Source: Sabellastarte sp. h YS-2021 (taxonomy: Eukaryota; Annelida; Polychaeta; Sabellida; Sabellidae). From it: a stretch of 64,000 nt of DNA. The stretch covers positions 92,099,432 through 92,163,431 of the forward strand of contig OZ024933.1 in assembly GCA_964017235.1 (NCBI GenBank), given 5' to 3'. Every line of letters begins with the position of its first letter. Position 1 is the stretch's first letter. Below, in pieces: positions 11,006-23,264 of this stretch. Both the position numbers and the translations under genes were made by a program. Below the pieces are notes generated by a model that ran no database searches, was not told the origin of the DNA, and was given only the letters and a program-made list of their open reading frames with translations.

Positions 11006-12160
11006 TTTGTACTATTTTCTCATGTGGAATAGTAAGTTGACGTGCGTCAACATCTACACGGATCCCCATGCTAGTTAAAACCCTAGTGGGGGAACAACCT
11101 TTTTGGGGTTGACAGGAATTCCTAAAAACTTGAATAAAGAGTACAAGGTGTCGAAATCGTCGTCTGCACGGTGACAGGATGAATTGCTATTATGCCATCA
11201 ATAGAGTTCCATACGATTATGCCTTTTGATACCATGACGTAGCAAATGGCGTCTGTGGTCTGCTGGCACAGGGCACTTCCAGTACACATCTCCATGGGGA
11301 AACTTATGTCCAGATACAAGTTTCCCTTCCATTGTAGTCCCAAAAGATCATAGTCTAGGGGAACAATCCGTAAGTGACGGAACTCCCTTGATACATCTAT
11401 TTTTGATAACAGAACATCACCCCCAAAGCATCGAGAGCATCAACTATGTCCTCGACTGATGGATACTTCAGGGTATACAGTATCCCATCATAAACTTCAT
11501 TTAAAATATGATCATTGACTGCTTGACCTCAAGGATGACTAAGATTAACAATGACGCATCTAGTGTCCTCAACTTTTGCCCTTGACAACATTGGTGAATA
11601 ATGGACTTCAAAGGGGAACTCCACACAAGGACCAACAATGGCCATATTTTAAAGTTTTTTATCAAAGTATGCATCAGCATCATTTGAAAAATGACATGCA
11701 GATGGGTAGTTTACAACATTTTTGTTGATCACAAACGAATCTCTGTTTACACAAAGAGGAAAAGCATACTCCAGATATTCTAACAAAAGCTTGTCATAAT
11801 AATTAACACATAAAACCATCCAGTATGGAATATTTAACTCAGTAGGTACCTTACTCTAGCCAGCTGATAATTATAACAACCGGTGGCTGCCACTAGTAAA
11901 TGTGCATCACACGCCCATTGCAAAAGGTTCTTTTGATCTAACATAACAATGGTACTGGGACATGTGACAAACTAATGAAACCAAATTGCTTATTCAAGCC
12001 ATTGTCCCTAATGTTGCCTTTAACAATATTATGAATGAAATACCAATCAACCCCTTTTGATGCACACTTACATAATCTTCCAATTAATTGTGTTTCAGAA
12101 CACACCTTGTTGTGCTTTGACACATCAGGTACAATGCTACTCCAACCATTTATTCAAGAT
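10990..12160 (-). pseudogene. Reverse transcriptase of DIRS-type element, broken
   Basis: Minus-strand translation in several frames gives, in order, YSPMLSRAKVEDTRCVIVNL and SHPRGQAVND (about 11600-11510), DVLLSKIDVSREFRHLRIVP (about 11420-11360), GLQWKGNLYLDISFP (11340-11296) and IVWNSIDGIIAI (about 11215-11180). The last corresponds to the catalytic (Y/I)-x-D-D box, here I-D-G, so the second Asp is lost. The layout follows DIRS/Ngaro reverse transcriptases. The upstream piece near 12123-11938 probably belongs to the region between gag and RT. Several stops; inactive. Confidence 0.75.
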
Positions 12161-12194
12161 CATTACAACTAAAATTCTTGTGGAAAACGTTAGA

Positions 12195-12398
12195 TTTATT
12201 TATTTGGGGTTTCACGTTGCTTTCAACACTGTACAGGTTATCACAACAGGTAGTTGGAAGGGCAGAGGAAACCAGTACATACAGATTGTCAGGGCTCTGT
12301 ACTGTAAACTGCCGACCAGCGGCAAGCAACTACCAGCTTTCCCACTTGAGGCCGTGCCAGGAACCGAACCCCGGCCCCAGAGGTGGGAGGTGAGAGTG
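12195..12398 (-). mobile_element. SINE-A inserted in the DIRS element
   Basis: Nearly identical to the copy at 6504 but lacking the first ~25 bp of the tRNA-like head. The flanks 12184-12194 and 12400-12410 are the same 11 bp (AAAACGTTAGA), a target duplication. It is younger than the DIRS element. Confidence 0.9.
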
Positions 12399-12413
12399 AA
12401 AAACGTTAGAAAT

Positions 12414-13455
12414 TTATAAGTCTGTTTGTATTAACTGTTCTAAAGTTGAATTTAATTCATTTTGTTTTGTTCTTCCCTTGGTCCGCTGTCCAACGTCGCA
12501 GGCAGTCCTGTGTTTTGTGATAGAAGTAATGTTCCACTTCCTTAAAGCAACAAGAGCAAGCATGCTTCCAAATTTGCCAAGCTGCCACATAATCAGACGG
12601 AAATTTGCACTCATTTCTGTTGAAATCCTCACAAATCTTGTCTTTGTTGCACCTTTGTTGTCCCTAGTGTTGGGGGGGGATTCGTTCTGGCAGATATAAC
12701 ACGAGCTGTATTCTGGATCCGGATTTTTTCGACTGTGTCTGGAGGTCTCCAAATTACCTTCCCTCATTCCATGTCCTGCGAGAGGACTATATGTGCATGA
12801 CGAGCTGTAAGCCAGTTTGTCTCGATGGGGGACAAGTCCTTGTACTCTGGAAGGTTTCCCCCACACTTCGGAAGCAATGGTGGTGGGGCCTGGGAATCTC
12901 CACCTTCACAGCATTGTCCCCAGCCCTGTGTAAGCCCAATTTTAATGATTTACCTGATCTGTGAACAGTAGATCTTGACTGTCCCAGTAACTTCAGTAAC
13001 TGCTTTTGTACTTTCCTCTGTGTGGCTCCATTTTGCTTAAGAAAATTCAGAGAAGGTTGAACATCCGACACTTCAGTGTCTGATATACACGATAGATGAG
13101 AACCAGATGGTTGAGAGCTAAATCTGGATTCCTCTTCATCAGATAAGTCACTGACTTCTTGATGCGTTGCATGCCCGACGCGATGAAGCCCAGTTTTTCT
13201 GGCACTTTTACTAGACCTGGCTGGAGAGCTATGCAAGAACCTCGAGGATGACATAATGGGGTCTTGCTGGTTAATTTTCCTCTCCAGCTGCTCAATTTTA
13301 TCCTCTAAATCGTGCATTTTCCTCAGAATTAAGTTTAAATTTGTATCCAAGTTATCTGTCTTTTTGGGGTTTGTAACGTCCTCCGGTACCTGTCCTGAGC
13401 TCGAACCCAAGTCCCTTCTGTCATTCTGCTGCACTGAGATGTGTACTGCGTCCAC
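12414..13455 (-). pseudogene. gag-like first protein of DIRS-type element, frameshifted
   Basis: The first frame starts at 13455 and runs 222 codons. Residues about 35-66 (LILRKMHDLEDKIEQLERKI) predict a coiled coil, followed by Ser-rich acidic sequence (DLSDEEES). Near 12860 the likely reading continues in another frame (12866-12414), which includes a Cys pair (CYIC) and a basic C-terminus. Position upstream of the RT and the coiled coil fit a structural Gag-like role; the match is by architecture rather than by a recognised domain. Confidence 0.55.
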
Positions 13456-13562
13456 TGGTCAGCAACCACCACTGGGGCACTGACATTAAGGGTCCTTTTA
13501 CACCTGCTCCCTACAGGTCTTGGATGTTATAAAACCCAGGCAGGCGACCCTTTCATTGTTTC

Positions 13563-13594
13563 AACTCTCCATTATTTTTGCATAATGGAGAGTT
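13563..13594. repeat. Perfect 13-bp hairpin
   Basis: AACTCTCCATTAT and its exact complement are separated by 6 nt. It lies just beyond the presumed 5' end of the DIRS element. Function unknown. Confidence 0.7.
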
Positions 13595-13599
13595 AACAC

Positions 13600-15047
13600 T
13601 ACATTATTTTCTAACAATGGATTGTGGTTTAGTTCAATGGCCAGTCTGCCAAGAACAAAAGGGTACTTAGTAGTTACCTCAGCACAATGCATTCAATATT
13701 GAAATGTTTTCACAACTTCTTTCATATTAATTAGTTCTGTGGGTACATTTACAAAGTCTTTTCAATTCTGAATGACATTCAGAGTTCATAGAAAAATACC
13801 TCATGAAAAAATGCTACCTTGAAAAAATACCTCCTGACAAATAAAAAACAAGCGATTTAATTTATAAAGTTGGATATTTCTTGATTCTTTGCATTTCTTT
13901 ACAATCTGACTTTTTTTACAATAATCTGTGAACTTAATCAAAAGAGCAGCTAACTTTCAAACAAACTCACTGTGAAAATCTAACCCAGCATACTATATTA
14001 AAAGGAGTGTTTTTAGTGGCTCAAAATTTACTCAAGTAAAAAAAAGCGTTGTTCAAAAATGCAGTACTGAAATTCATTACTGCTGGGTTTAAATTTGATT
14101 TAAATTTTCAATGTTTTTAAATTCAAAACAAAGATTTTAATTTACCTTATTACAGTTTGTTATATACTTCTAAAATGATACACTGTGGTTGAAATAAATT
14201 TTGTTCTTAATGTTGTGGATTAATGTTTATAGAAGGTATTACTGAAATACAAAATGTGGAGTAGGCATTCTTTCTATGAGGCTTTCTTTCCAGGAGACAA
14301 TATTTCCAGGAAGCATTTTTCCTTGATTCAAAATTAAGGGACAAAGAAGCACACAAAATAAAAATCTTGAGAAACCCAAAAACTTCAACACAAAATAAAA
14401 CAAGTAAGTAATTCTTCAGTTTCTAGTACTTTCAATGCCTGAAACACAAAAATAATAGCTTACTGTCTTAAAATAAGCACACATTAATAAAGTAACCTGA
14501 AACAAATTATTCACAGCATTGTTAAATAAGCAGTCTAATTTTTTCTGAAAAGTGCTTTCTGTAAGTCACAGATCCATATTTTATCAATTATCATTAGCTA
14601 TGGTTAAAATTTGTGGCAGTCAGATTATATTAAACTGGCTGTTGAACGGGACGTAAAACCCCAACTTTGACCTTTGACCTTTGATTATATTAAAACTTTT
14701 CAAGCTTTAACCAAAATTATATTTTCCCATAAAGGAAAACTAGTGATACACATGCTGAAACAATGTTGATTGTGTATTGAAACAAAAAAAACATAGAACT
14801 GATTTATAAAAGCCCCCATATGGTATGAACACCAAAGGAAACACTGCAAAGATTGTCTAGGTTGATCATTTGGTACAAGGCGTTAAATTATTGAATTTAT
14901 AAATTGGTTTTAATTTACATGGTTTTATAATGAATAATTGCTTCCTGATGCTTCCATTATGTAAACCTAATGACCCTTCGGCCCTTTCAGGGCCTCAGGC
15001 CATTAAGTTTACACAATGGAGCGCCACTTGGCCATTATCTATATATT
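13600..15047. other. Non-coding; one SINE-A tail scrap
   Basis: Strongly AT-rich. At about 14640-14668 a fragment GTTGAACGGGACGTAAAACC matches the 3' tail of SINE-A. Nothing else recognised. Confidence 0.5.
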
Positions 15048-15061
15048 AAACCACATTTGGA

Positions 15062-15272
15062 TTTATTTAGATTTATTTGTTGTTTTACGTCGCGTTCAAC
15101 AGCCAGGGTCATATTGCGACGGGTACTTTATAGGTGGAGGAAACCAGTGCATACTGCACTGTAAACCACTGGGCATCGACAAGTAACTACCAACTTTCCA
15201 ACATGAAGCACCCGGCCCGGCCCTCAGAGAGTTGGAGGCGAGAACTCTAACTGCTACACCACCGAGCCTCCC
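15062..15272 (-). mobile_element. SINE-A copy with imperfect target duplication
   Basis: Minus-strand SINE-A with a tail-first GTTTTACGTCGCGTTCAA start on plus and a tRNA-like head ending at CACCGAGCCTCCC. The 14-bp flanks 15048-15061 and 15273-15286 match at 12 positions, so this copy is older than those at 6504 and 34859. Confidence 0.8.
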
Positions 15273-15286
15273 AAACCATGTTTGGA

Positions 15287-16546
15287 GCAAAAGGCTAAGT
15301 TTGTGTGCTGAGAAGACATTTTTCACTAAAATATTAAAATCAATGTACACCATTAAAATTTTCATGTGATCAAATAATCCAAATGCATTTAACCCTTCAG
15401 TGACAAAAATAAGAATGAGGGCCCCAGAGTGCAGGAGGCTTGGGGTTCAGGAAATGGCGGGAAGCTAAAGTTCACTACTTGCCAGGTATTATTGACAGAA
15501 AGTTTACACAACATTTACTGGGGTGAAACTGACACTTCAAAACCCTGCTAGACTGACAAGTTGTGCAGGCAACAACAACAAAAATCGTGTGTATAATAAA
15601 CAACACTTCTATTTGGACAATATACAGGTTTTGCTAATATATTTCTGCACCACAAACATGTATGTGGTTCGTGAAGGATAAAACCACTGCTATTAGATAT
15701 AAACTCACTTGTATCATATTGTTCATCTGCATCAGTGATATGTGTTTTTTTTCTTCAAAAATGTCTTTTATTTGGGAAAGTTAGGGCCAAATTACACCTG
15801 TATTTAAAAGCATGCTTATTCTTCCATATACTGCCGGACTTCTGTCTGTAAACCTTACATACTGAGGCATTCTCTGCTTTTTGTGCCAATTCACAGCGAA
15901 ATTTCTGTCTACCATAGACGATATCAAGTTTTGCAGGGTTAACGTCAATTTATTTCTGTAGCTCTTTAACTGCCTTTCCTCCTAGTTCTGTGTTATTCTG
16001 TCTTTTTTCTGTGGAGCTTCTCTGCTCTTCTCATGTTAGGCTAAGTACTTGCAGTAATATTACTATATATTTATAGTATCTTTATTGTATATTTTCTTTA
16101 CATTTTCTGTGTCAAACCCTGGCTTTTCTCCTCACCAATTCTGATTCTATCTTTTTTAGTAAGACTGTAGTTAGACGTGTGAAACTGGGTTTCAGCATGG
16201 GTATAGCATCCTGCTTCTTTTTGCCTGTCATCTAGAGCTACTTGAAATGTTGCCTGTAGTGTATCAGGATATTACATACCCTCATATCCTCAAGGCTTAC
16301 CAACAAATGATGGCAAATTACACATTGCCTCTGGCAAATACTTCTTTGGCGTTGCATTATTGTACCAGTCAAGGTTTTATTTCTGTAATAATCAGGTGCT
16401 GTAATAGCCAAAGTGTCATTTGCTGGTTTCTTACTGATTACACAGCAGCATTTTGGCTGGGTATATTCAGCAAGCCTTTTATCTGTCAATGATTTTTTTT
16501 GAATATTTTCATTGAAAAAAACTAGGAAGCACTCCTAGAGCCCAAA
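15287..16546. other. Non-coding; weak unidentified repeat at 15800-16200
   Basis: AT-rich. The interval 15800-16200 loosely resembles 3850-4190 and may be a second copy of one decayed element. No gene seen. Confidence 0.4.
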
Positions 16547-16872
16547 ACCTCCGCCAAGTCAGCTACTATCATAATTTAACACCAATACTTTTTACAATTT
16601 TACCCTCATAATCGGATAGCATGATTGCGAAAAAACAATGAAACTGGGACTTTAAAAAAGAAAAAAAAATCAGGGTTTTTTGTATCCAGAATATGACCTG
16701 AATATTTTCCAATATTTAATCATTTTTTGGTCCTCTCTCCAGGCCCTACCCACATATAAAAAAGTCAAAAAGTTCCATTCTTAAGTTTATAGCAACCATG
16801 AACAAAGACAAAGGACAGACAAACAGACCAAAATGAAAGCATCCAAAACATAACCACCTCCTTAGTGGGGTA
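16547..16872. mobile_element. Miniature element with CCTCCGCCAAG ends
   Basis: Left end ACCTCCGCCAAG at 16547-16558 and a degraded complementary right end (ACCTCCTTAGTGGGGT, about 16857-16872). The interior has the family's AT-rich run and the ACAGACAAACAGACCAAAA segment before the right end. One of four copies in the window. Confidence 0.6.
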
Positions 16873-18935
16873 AAAAGATTAAAGCTGACTAATATCCGGA
16901 CTCTGTAATGTAATTGACGTTAGATCCCTCTGGGGCTTTTGCCCTCTGATCTGGACATGAAGAGAAAAAATATCTTTTCATTTTTTTTCTAAATCACCTT
17001 GCCTCAGGCCTCTGTATTACAAAACTACTGCTCCTAATGAGCATCCAGCAAGGTTTTCTTCTTGATATGAAGAGTGTTTGAAAACAAAAAAACAGAATGG
17101 TATGGTGCCCTTATTAGGACATAAATATTTACATATTTATTCATTAGGCTGATCCAGAATTGTTTCTGTGTTTTTTTTGTTCAATATATAAATCATCTGG
17201 AGGACACTACACCAGATTTAAGTTGTGATCAAGAGCAAATAAGTCATGCTCACGAGATCATTTAATGATCACCACTTAATAAAAGGTGCTCACAAGACCC
17301 TCTGTTGATCATGGCTTGAAACATGTTAAAGGAAAAACCCCAATTGCCCTAGGGTCTCCATGGAATGGATGTATAAGTGAATATTTTAAGCAGTGTTTTA
17401 GAGATAAGTGTACTAAGTATATTTTAATATGCTGGTGAACAAGGCTGAAAAGTCTTTGGATCTACAGAAATGAGCCACAAAGTCATCAGTAGGGCAGTGA
17501 CATCAGAGCTTTAAAGCCATCAGGGACATGAGTGGTGCACTAGAATATTTCAAAGTCTGGTGAAAGAAAAAATTCAGATACATTGCAGACCACACCTAGA
17601 ACTCAGGCGGTCACCTAGTACTACCGTAGCCCATTGCAACTTAACTTTAATAATGAAACAGGTACTCATCATGTTACACCACAATTCATGAAATTCGTGT
17701 TAAAAAAACAAAAAAAAACAACAAAAAAAAAAGAAGTAAAAATTGTTATATATAGAAAAGCGAGCACTTAAGAAAGAGTCTCTTTAGAACATTAGAGCTG
17801 TTTTCTGCTTTAAACTGGTCATATCTGGAACACAAATGGTATGATTGCACTTTTTTGTGTGTATTTAACATGGATTTCTTTTAATTAATGTTTATTGCAT
17901 CCATTTGTTGGTCCACGCATATAGCTCAAAAAGTATTCATTTAAACTACAGTCCTCTTTTCACACAAGGTGTATTCTACTTATTGCTTGATAATACATAA
18001 ACATGATCTGGATTGGGGCTCCAGAATTGTATTTTTTTATTATTTATAGCAATGTCCGCATGTATAAACCAAAAATTATTTCACACAAGGTGGGGTTTAC
18101 TTGTGGCTAGTTCTTCCATAAAGATGATCAGGATTGCATCTCCAGAATTATTTTTGTATTTTTTTTAAATATCCACAAGCATTACTGAAAAACTATTCTT
18201 CGAATTAGGGCCATAATTTCATGCAAGTTGGGGTCTGAGTTTGACCTTATATCTCCATAAAAAATCCAGATATTATTTTAGCACTACCTATTTAAAAATG
18301 TTTAAATTAACTCAAGAAGCTAGATTTGATTGAAAACGTTTTTTAAACATTTATAAAACAGCTGAAGAAATGAAGGTTATGTATGAAATATTTTTCAAAC
18401 ATTCATCATGAAATGGTTAAGAAACACATAAAATGTTTAAACAACATCGTTGATCAAACGTTGAAAACATTCGATCAAAAACCCATATTTCAGAATGCTT
18501 ATTAAACCTTCACCTTGAAATATGCCCAAACAATAACAATAATAATGGATTGCAGAGCACTTTGTCAAAAACTGCCTAACATGCAGTCCATAAAAGTAAG
18601 AATTGAATGGAGGGACAATTTTTGTGCCACTATCTTACAATTTTAGACATAAAAATAATATTGTCATTAGTGAACAACCTTAAAAAGATATTTAATTTGA
18701 CCTATGACCCCATAATTATTTAGACATTATTATGTTCATTTGTAATGTTTTTCTAACATTTATCATTAAATGTTTAATAAACGGTATACATAAAATGTTT
18801 TAAAAACATTCTATTATCAATGGTTTTTGTACCCATCATTTTTTAACCTTTGCCAAATGTTTCCTGTGTTCCAAACAGTTGCCCCATACAGCTGCACGAC
18901 CCCTACATCTCCAGTCAGTCTGATCTACAGTACCC
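16873..18935. other. Non-coding; possible SINE-C copy and AT-rich repeats
   Basis: At 17505-17680 a segment resembles 42505-42690: GCCATCAGGGACA, GTGGTGCACTA, CACACCT, CTCAGGCGGTCACC, GTAGCCCATT in the same order. On the minus strand of the 42505 copy this reads as a tRNA-like head. An A-rich tract lies at 17702-17740. The pieces 18360-18440 and 18740-18820 share a diffuse AACATT / AAATGTTT pattern. No gene. Confidence 0.4.
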
Positions 18936-18939
18936 TAGG

Positions 18940-19130
18940 GACTGCAGTTTCATCTTTCCACTCTTCACTTTCTAAGTCAAACATTTTGGTAATAGTTTTG
19001 CCTTAAATGATCCTAAGATTTGGAATGACCTACCTTACAATGTACACAATGAAATCTCTATTGCCTTCTTTAGAAAAACACTCAGAAGTTAGTTGTTTGC
19101 AAAGGCCTACCCACATGAGCTACCCTGTCA
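18940..19130 (+). pseudogene. LINE ORF2 C-terminal scrap (CR1/L2-like)
   Basis: Plus-strand translation gives LNDPKIWNDLPYNVH then FFRKTLRS, a stop, and LFAKAYPHE. This is the W-N-x-L-P ... S-x-x-x-F-(K/R)-x-x-L-K-x-x-L-F signature at the C-terminus of many CR1/L2/jockey-type LINE polyproteins. Closely related to the minus-strand copy at 20560-20935. Confidence 0.65.
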
Positions 19131-20555
19131 TCCATGTCTTCTTTGGTAAGACCTCGGTCTGAAAAAATGGTAAAGGGTTTTTCTTCAAGGGCGTCAAAAG
19201 TGTAAGAGTTTTTCTCATGAAGGGGTTTTGTCTGTAGGGCCTTTCTCCGTACACCAAAAGAAACATCTTTGTCTTTTTTAATCAATTTGGTTTACATAAG
19301 CAACATGTTTCCTTTATTTCATCAGCAGTTTTTATGTACTCAAGAAAACAGCCTATTTGGCTGTTAATTACTTGTAAACATTAGGGAAAAACACAAACAA
19401 CCTTAATAATTGTATTTTGGTGACATTATTGCCCTCTGATAATTATGTGTTAATTATGGACCATTTACATGGAAGAAGCAGGGCTTTTGTGTGTCAGTCA
19501 AGGGTAAACAAAATCTCTTACATGAACGTGCACTCAGAACCAGGGAGTCATATTGGGAAATTCTAATTTGTGGATTATTTTTTAAGTATGAAATTAGTCA
19601 TTTTCAGACATTGATTTTCTAACTACAGTTAATTGCAATTGTTAAGTCTAAATAACCTTTTAATTTTTTTCCTTCGTCAGAATCTCACATATGCCAATTC
19701 TTCCTTCAGACATTAAAACTTGAGATGTAATTAACCTCCCAGCAACAATAAATCTTCCTTTTACTAATTTGAAGACATGGTGGTGAAAAATACTGTTCTT
19801 TGTTATTAAACACGCAAGACAAATTGACAGAAAACATTGAGTACACAAAGGCATGTGCACTGAAATTAAATTAAAACAAATTAGATTTTCTTTGTCAACT
19901 AGCCTTACATTACAGCTCTGAATGTAGCCCAACAGAAGAGACATATCCACTTAAAAGATAATACCTAGCCGCACAAGCTACATACGAGCCAAATATATTT
20001 AATTCATCTTTGCTTGTTTGTTGCTCGAAGAATTTTGTATTTTAGTAGTATTCATTAAGTGTCATAAGTCTATAATACTTAGTTTATATTCGGATAGGAT
20101 GCCTTTGCCACAGCATAGGCAGGGTTTCCAATGCATATTAGGTTTTTAAAAAATGTTTGCAAAACCTGCTATGAACCTGCACACGCTGAACTAAAATGTA
20201 CATGCCAGAGGGGTAAACCAGTGTTGAAATGGCTTGTGAGGCAACTGGTTTTTAAACGTATGGGGTTCGTTTATGGAGCAATAAGGACAAAATCATGAAC
20301 CAAGATTCAGATAAGAATTGACCTCATGGAATGCTGTGAACAAGCCTTAACCTAATATCTAAACCTTGTTCGTGAGCATTTCTGTTCTGAATACTCATGA
20401 CCAGTCTTATCTATTGTAAAGTATTTGTGATTATTCTTTAACTAAGTTTTAGGCCATAACTTATTTTTGGCTACTGCTACTATCTTTTATACTTTGTTCT
20501 ACAAGTGGAGCCGAGCGACCTTGTTCCAAGATAACATTAGCTGCAGGAGGTGCCG
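19131..20555. other. Non-coding stretch, nothing recognised
   Basis: AT-rich, no defensible gene or repeat. Confidence 0.5.
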
Positions 20556-20559
20556 ATTC

Positions 20560-20935
20560 TTAATTCTAATTCTAATGGTACTTTTATAGCACTTAATCTC
20601 CATCTATTGACAGACAATAAGGCGCATAATACCAGAAAAACAGAGATCATAATCATTAAATAAAACAAAAACATTGCAGGGGTCGGCACCCTGGAGAAAA
20701 ACCGATACAAAACCAGAAAACTAGTGTGGATATGCTTTTGCAAAGACATAGGTTTTCCACTTCTTCCTAAATGGAGAGAGAGATTTGGCTAAATGTACAT
20801 CATTAGGCAGATCATTCCAAAAATTCCAAAAAGCTGAGGCCAAAATGCTTTTAGACTTATATATTGATGCAAAGTGTAGGACCTCTAGCAGCATGCCACC
20901 AGATTGACTTCCATGAGTTTGCTTCACACAGTGTC
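20560..20935 (-). mobile_element. LINE 3' end with C-terminal coding piece
   Basis: Minus-strand frame 20927-20721 includes FWNFWNDLPNDVH and SLSPFRKKWKTYVFAKAYPH, the same LINE C-terminal signature as at 18940. It is followed by a 3' UTR with GGCGC...TTATTGTCTGTC, AAGTGCTATAAAAGTACC and a tail of ATTAGA repeats ending near 20562. The tail defines this family: partial copies lie at 7829, 39330 and 39775. Confidence 0.75.
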
Positions 20936-22157
20936 TGGGTATATGGAAAGGTTCAAAGTATTTTGGATAATCACTTTGTAAACACTTTTACACCAACAGA
21001 GCCGTCTTGAAAACAGGTTACAAAAGGGTGGGCAGGACGTCCTGATACCATTGATCTTTATGAACTGTAGCAGTCAAAAGTAGGTTATAAAGGTTGACAT
21101 TTTCTGTCCTAATCCTTATATTTTTTAACTTGGTATATATCACATGGCTTATAACTTGTCCTGCCCTTTTTGATAGGATGATTCCTATCAGCACCCTAAG
21201 TTTAAAAGTACTAGGTCCTATGTTAAAAAAAATTCACGGAAGTGGAACTGGTTATAACTGGCTAAACCAACGGATTAAATAATCAATCAACTCCCATAAA
21301 CCAAGCTAACCATACCAAACCTATCTGGCTATTGCTAGGCTACAAATATATATTGGTAGTTAAGTATTAGCATAACCTGGCTTTGGATCGATGAATATTA
21401 AGTCTAACGCATGTGCTTAAATGTCAAACATATCAGGCACGACACCACTGCGGTATAAAATATCTCTTTAAAGTTGATTCAATTATTAATGTACAAACAT
21501 GTGGAGATCTGCAGCTGTACTGTAGCTGCTTCTACTGAAGGAAACGAATGTTCTCAAGATATCAGAACCTAGATTAGTGTCACTGGGTTCAGATGATATT
21601 TGAAGGCTTACCTACTCAGACTAGTCTATCTCACTCCAAAGTCTTCTCCACTATTGGCCGCTAACATGGAAACAGACCCTTTATGGTAATTAAACTCATC
21701 ATCCCATTTTGAACATCAGCTGCTTAAATGATGTCTACATCAATTTGAGTTCTGTGTAAATATTATTATTTTATAACCAAAAGCTATCTAAACAAAAAGC
21801 AGTGAGTGGTTTTATGATATCAGTTTTTTTTTGGAAAAAAATGAAACTCATGGACCTGCCATGAATTATGAAAATGAAATGTGGGTTGAGTCAGCACTAT
21901 AAAATATAATTAATTATTATATTCTCAGAACATGGGGGTGTTTTACACACAATGGATTGGAGAAATTGAGTTATAACTTTTTTGTGCTCAACTATTCGCT
22001 CATCCTTGACCGATCCCTCCTTCGGTCATGATATCTACATTGAATTATTAATGCATCCGTAAGGCCGGACTTCTTGGAAATGTGTTAAATTCCCACAAGA
22101 TTGCATCATTTATATTACTTGTTTATGTTACAATAGGAAAACTTCCCAAAATACATG
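20936..22157. other. Non-coding stretch, nothing recognised
   Basis: AT-rich. The first ~80 bp may be upstream LINE sequence. Nothing else seen. Confidence 0.45.
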
Positions 22158-22541
22158 TACCTCTGCCAAGGGAGCTCAATTTCTGGACTATCATCAAAAT
22201 CCACCCTAAAATTATCTGGCTATAACTTCCTTTAAAAAGCCTGGATCCAGATGATCCAGACAGTGATCCAGATCACTCCCAAAATCTAATCACTTGTTCC
22301 TTGTCTCATTTAGGACATATCCTGAAAATTTCATGAAAATCCATCAATAACTTTTTGAGGTATGTGTCTTTAAAAATTACATGTCATGGATCCACAAGAT
22401 CCAGATAGTGATCCGGATCACTCCCCAAATATAACCATTTGTTCCTTATCAAAATCCGTCCATAAGTTTTTGAGTTATCTTGTTCATAAACGCACAAACA
22501 AAGAAACCCAGGCGAAAACATAACCTCCTTGGCCGAGGTAA
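22158..22541. mobile_element. Miniature element with CCTCNGCCAAGG ends, internally duplicated
   Basis: Ends TACCTCTGCCAAGGGAG (22158-22174) and CCTCCTTGGCCGAGGTA (22524-22540) are imperfect inverted repeats. The interior contains two related ~145-bp halves, each with a GGATCCA(C/G)A(A/T)GATCCAGA(C/T)AG-type start, TGATCC(A/G)GATCACTCCC and CCAT-AA-TTTTTGAG. It is the longest of the four copies here. Confidence 0.75.
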
Positions 22542-22544
22542 AAA

Positions 22545-22625
22545 GATATATCACGAATGAAGATGGCAATATTATAGGAGATCACAGCACGAGCATTATA
22601 TTGTTAATCTTCATGAGTGATATAT
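22545..22625. repeat. Imperfect hairpin abutting the miniature element
   Basis: Arms of about 31 nt (22545-22576 and 22595-22625) read ATATATCAC...ATGAAGAT...CAATAT on both strands with several mismatches and an 18-nt loop. It may be a separate tiny inverted-repeat element that starts 4 bp after the previous one. Confidence 0.65.
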
Positions 22626-22689
22626 TGTTTTCTGTGTATGTATTATGAGGGAGGTTTTACTTTTATTATCCACCATTTTGTATTATTTG

Positions 22690-22975
22690 TGACCAAATAA
22701 ACTTCATATTTCTAGAGAAAATTTGAAAAAGACGTCAACATATACAAGGACACCACTGAATATAAAAAACAGCAATCTTTAACTTGCCGTTGCTCACTCA
22801 TTTCTGCATGGATTTTATGCAACAAAAACGGGTAGAAGTGCTGTAAAAAGTTCTTTCTAGTGATATATAATACATATTTGTAGGTTATAAGGTTTTGAGA
22901 TATTGGTGAAGTTATTGACACTAATTATCCATGGTACGAAGGCGCCGTTGTATACAAAAAAAAATATATATATCC
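22690..22975 (+). repeat. Unclassified ~290-bp repeat R1, copy 1
   Basis: Aligned by eye with 43785-44045. Shared landmarks in order: GACACCACTGAATATAAAAA / CAGCAGTGAATATAAAAA, CATTTCTGCAT, GGGTAGAAGTGC / GAGTAGAAGTGC, CTTTCTA-TG-TATAT, TTGACACT(A/G)ATTAT(C/T)CATGGTA, then A-run plus TA dinucleotides. No coding potential or obvious inverted termini. Confidence 0.65.
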
Positions 22976-23264
22976 CGCTGTTTGAGGGGACTTCAGCATG
23001 AACATGTTATTTATTTTATCCCTCTAATAACTTTGTTCATGGCATTTGGGAAAGAGTCTTCACAATAACAGTAAACACGCCCAATTAACTACAAAAAGAA
23101 CACAACAAAACGCGTCAATAAGGTGTTCATTTATTTTAGTTATTTACACCAGCTAACTACAACAAAAAGGCAGGTAAATATTTCTCACATTTTTTGTGTC
23201 ACCAGCATTCATGCTGCATGGCATATAGGGATTGTTTCGTCATCTCATTTTGTGGCATCGGTTT

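Larger units (their letters stand above)
9490..13510 (-). mobile_element. Decayed DIRS/Ngaro-type retrotransposon
   Basis: Read on the minus strand the order is gag-like protein (13455-12414), reverse transcriptase (about 12160-10990), RNase H (about 11005-10300) and tyrosine recombinase (10101-9512). That order, and the use of a recombinase in place of a DDE integrase, is characteristic of the DIRS order of retrotransposons. All parts carry stops or frame breaks. A short inverted match (TAAAAGGACCC at about 9495-9505 and its complement at 13489-13499) may mark the termini, but split direct repeats could not be resolved. A SINE-A has landed in it at 12195-12398. Confidence 0.8.
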
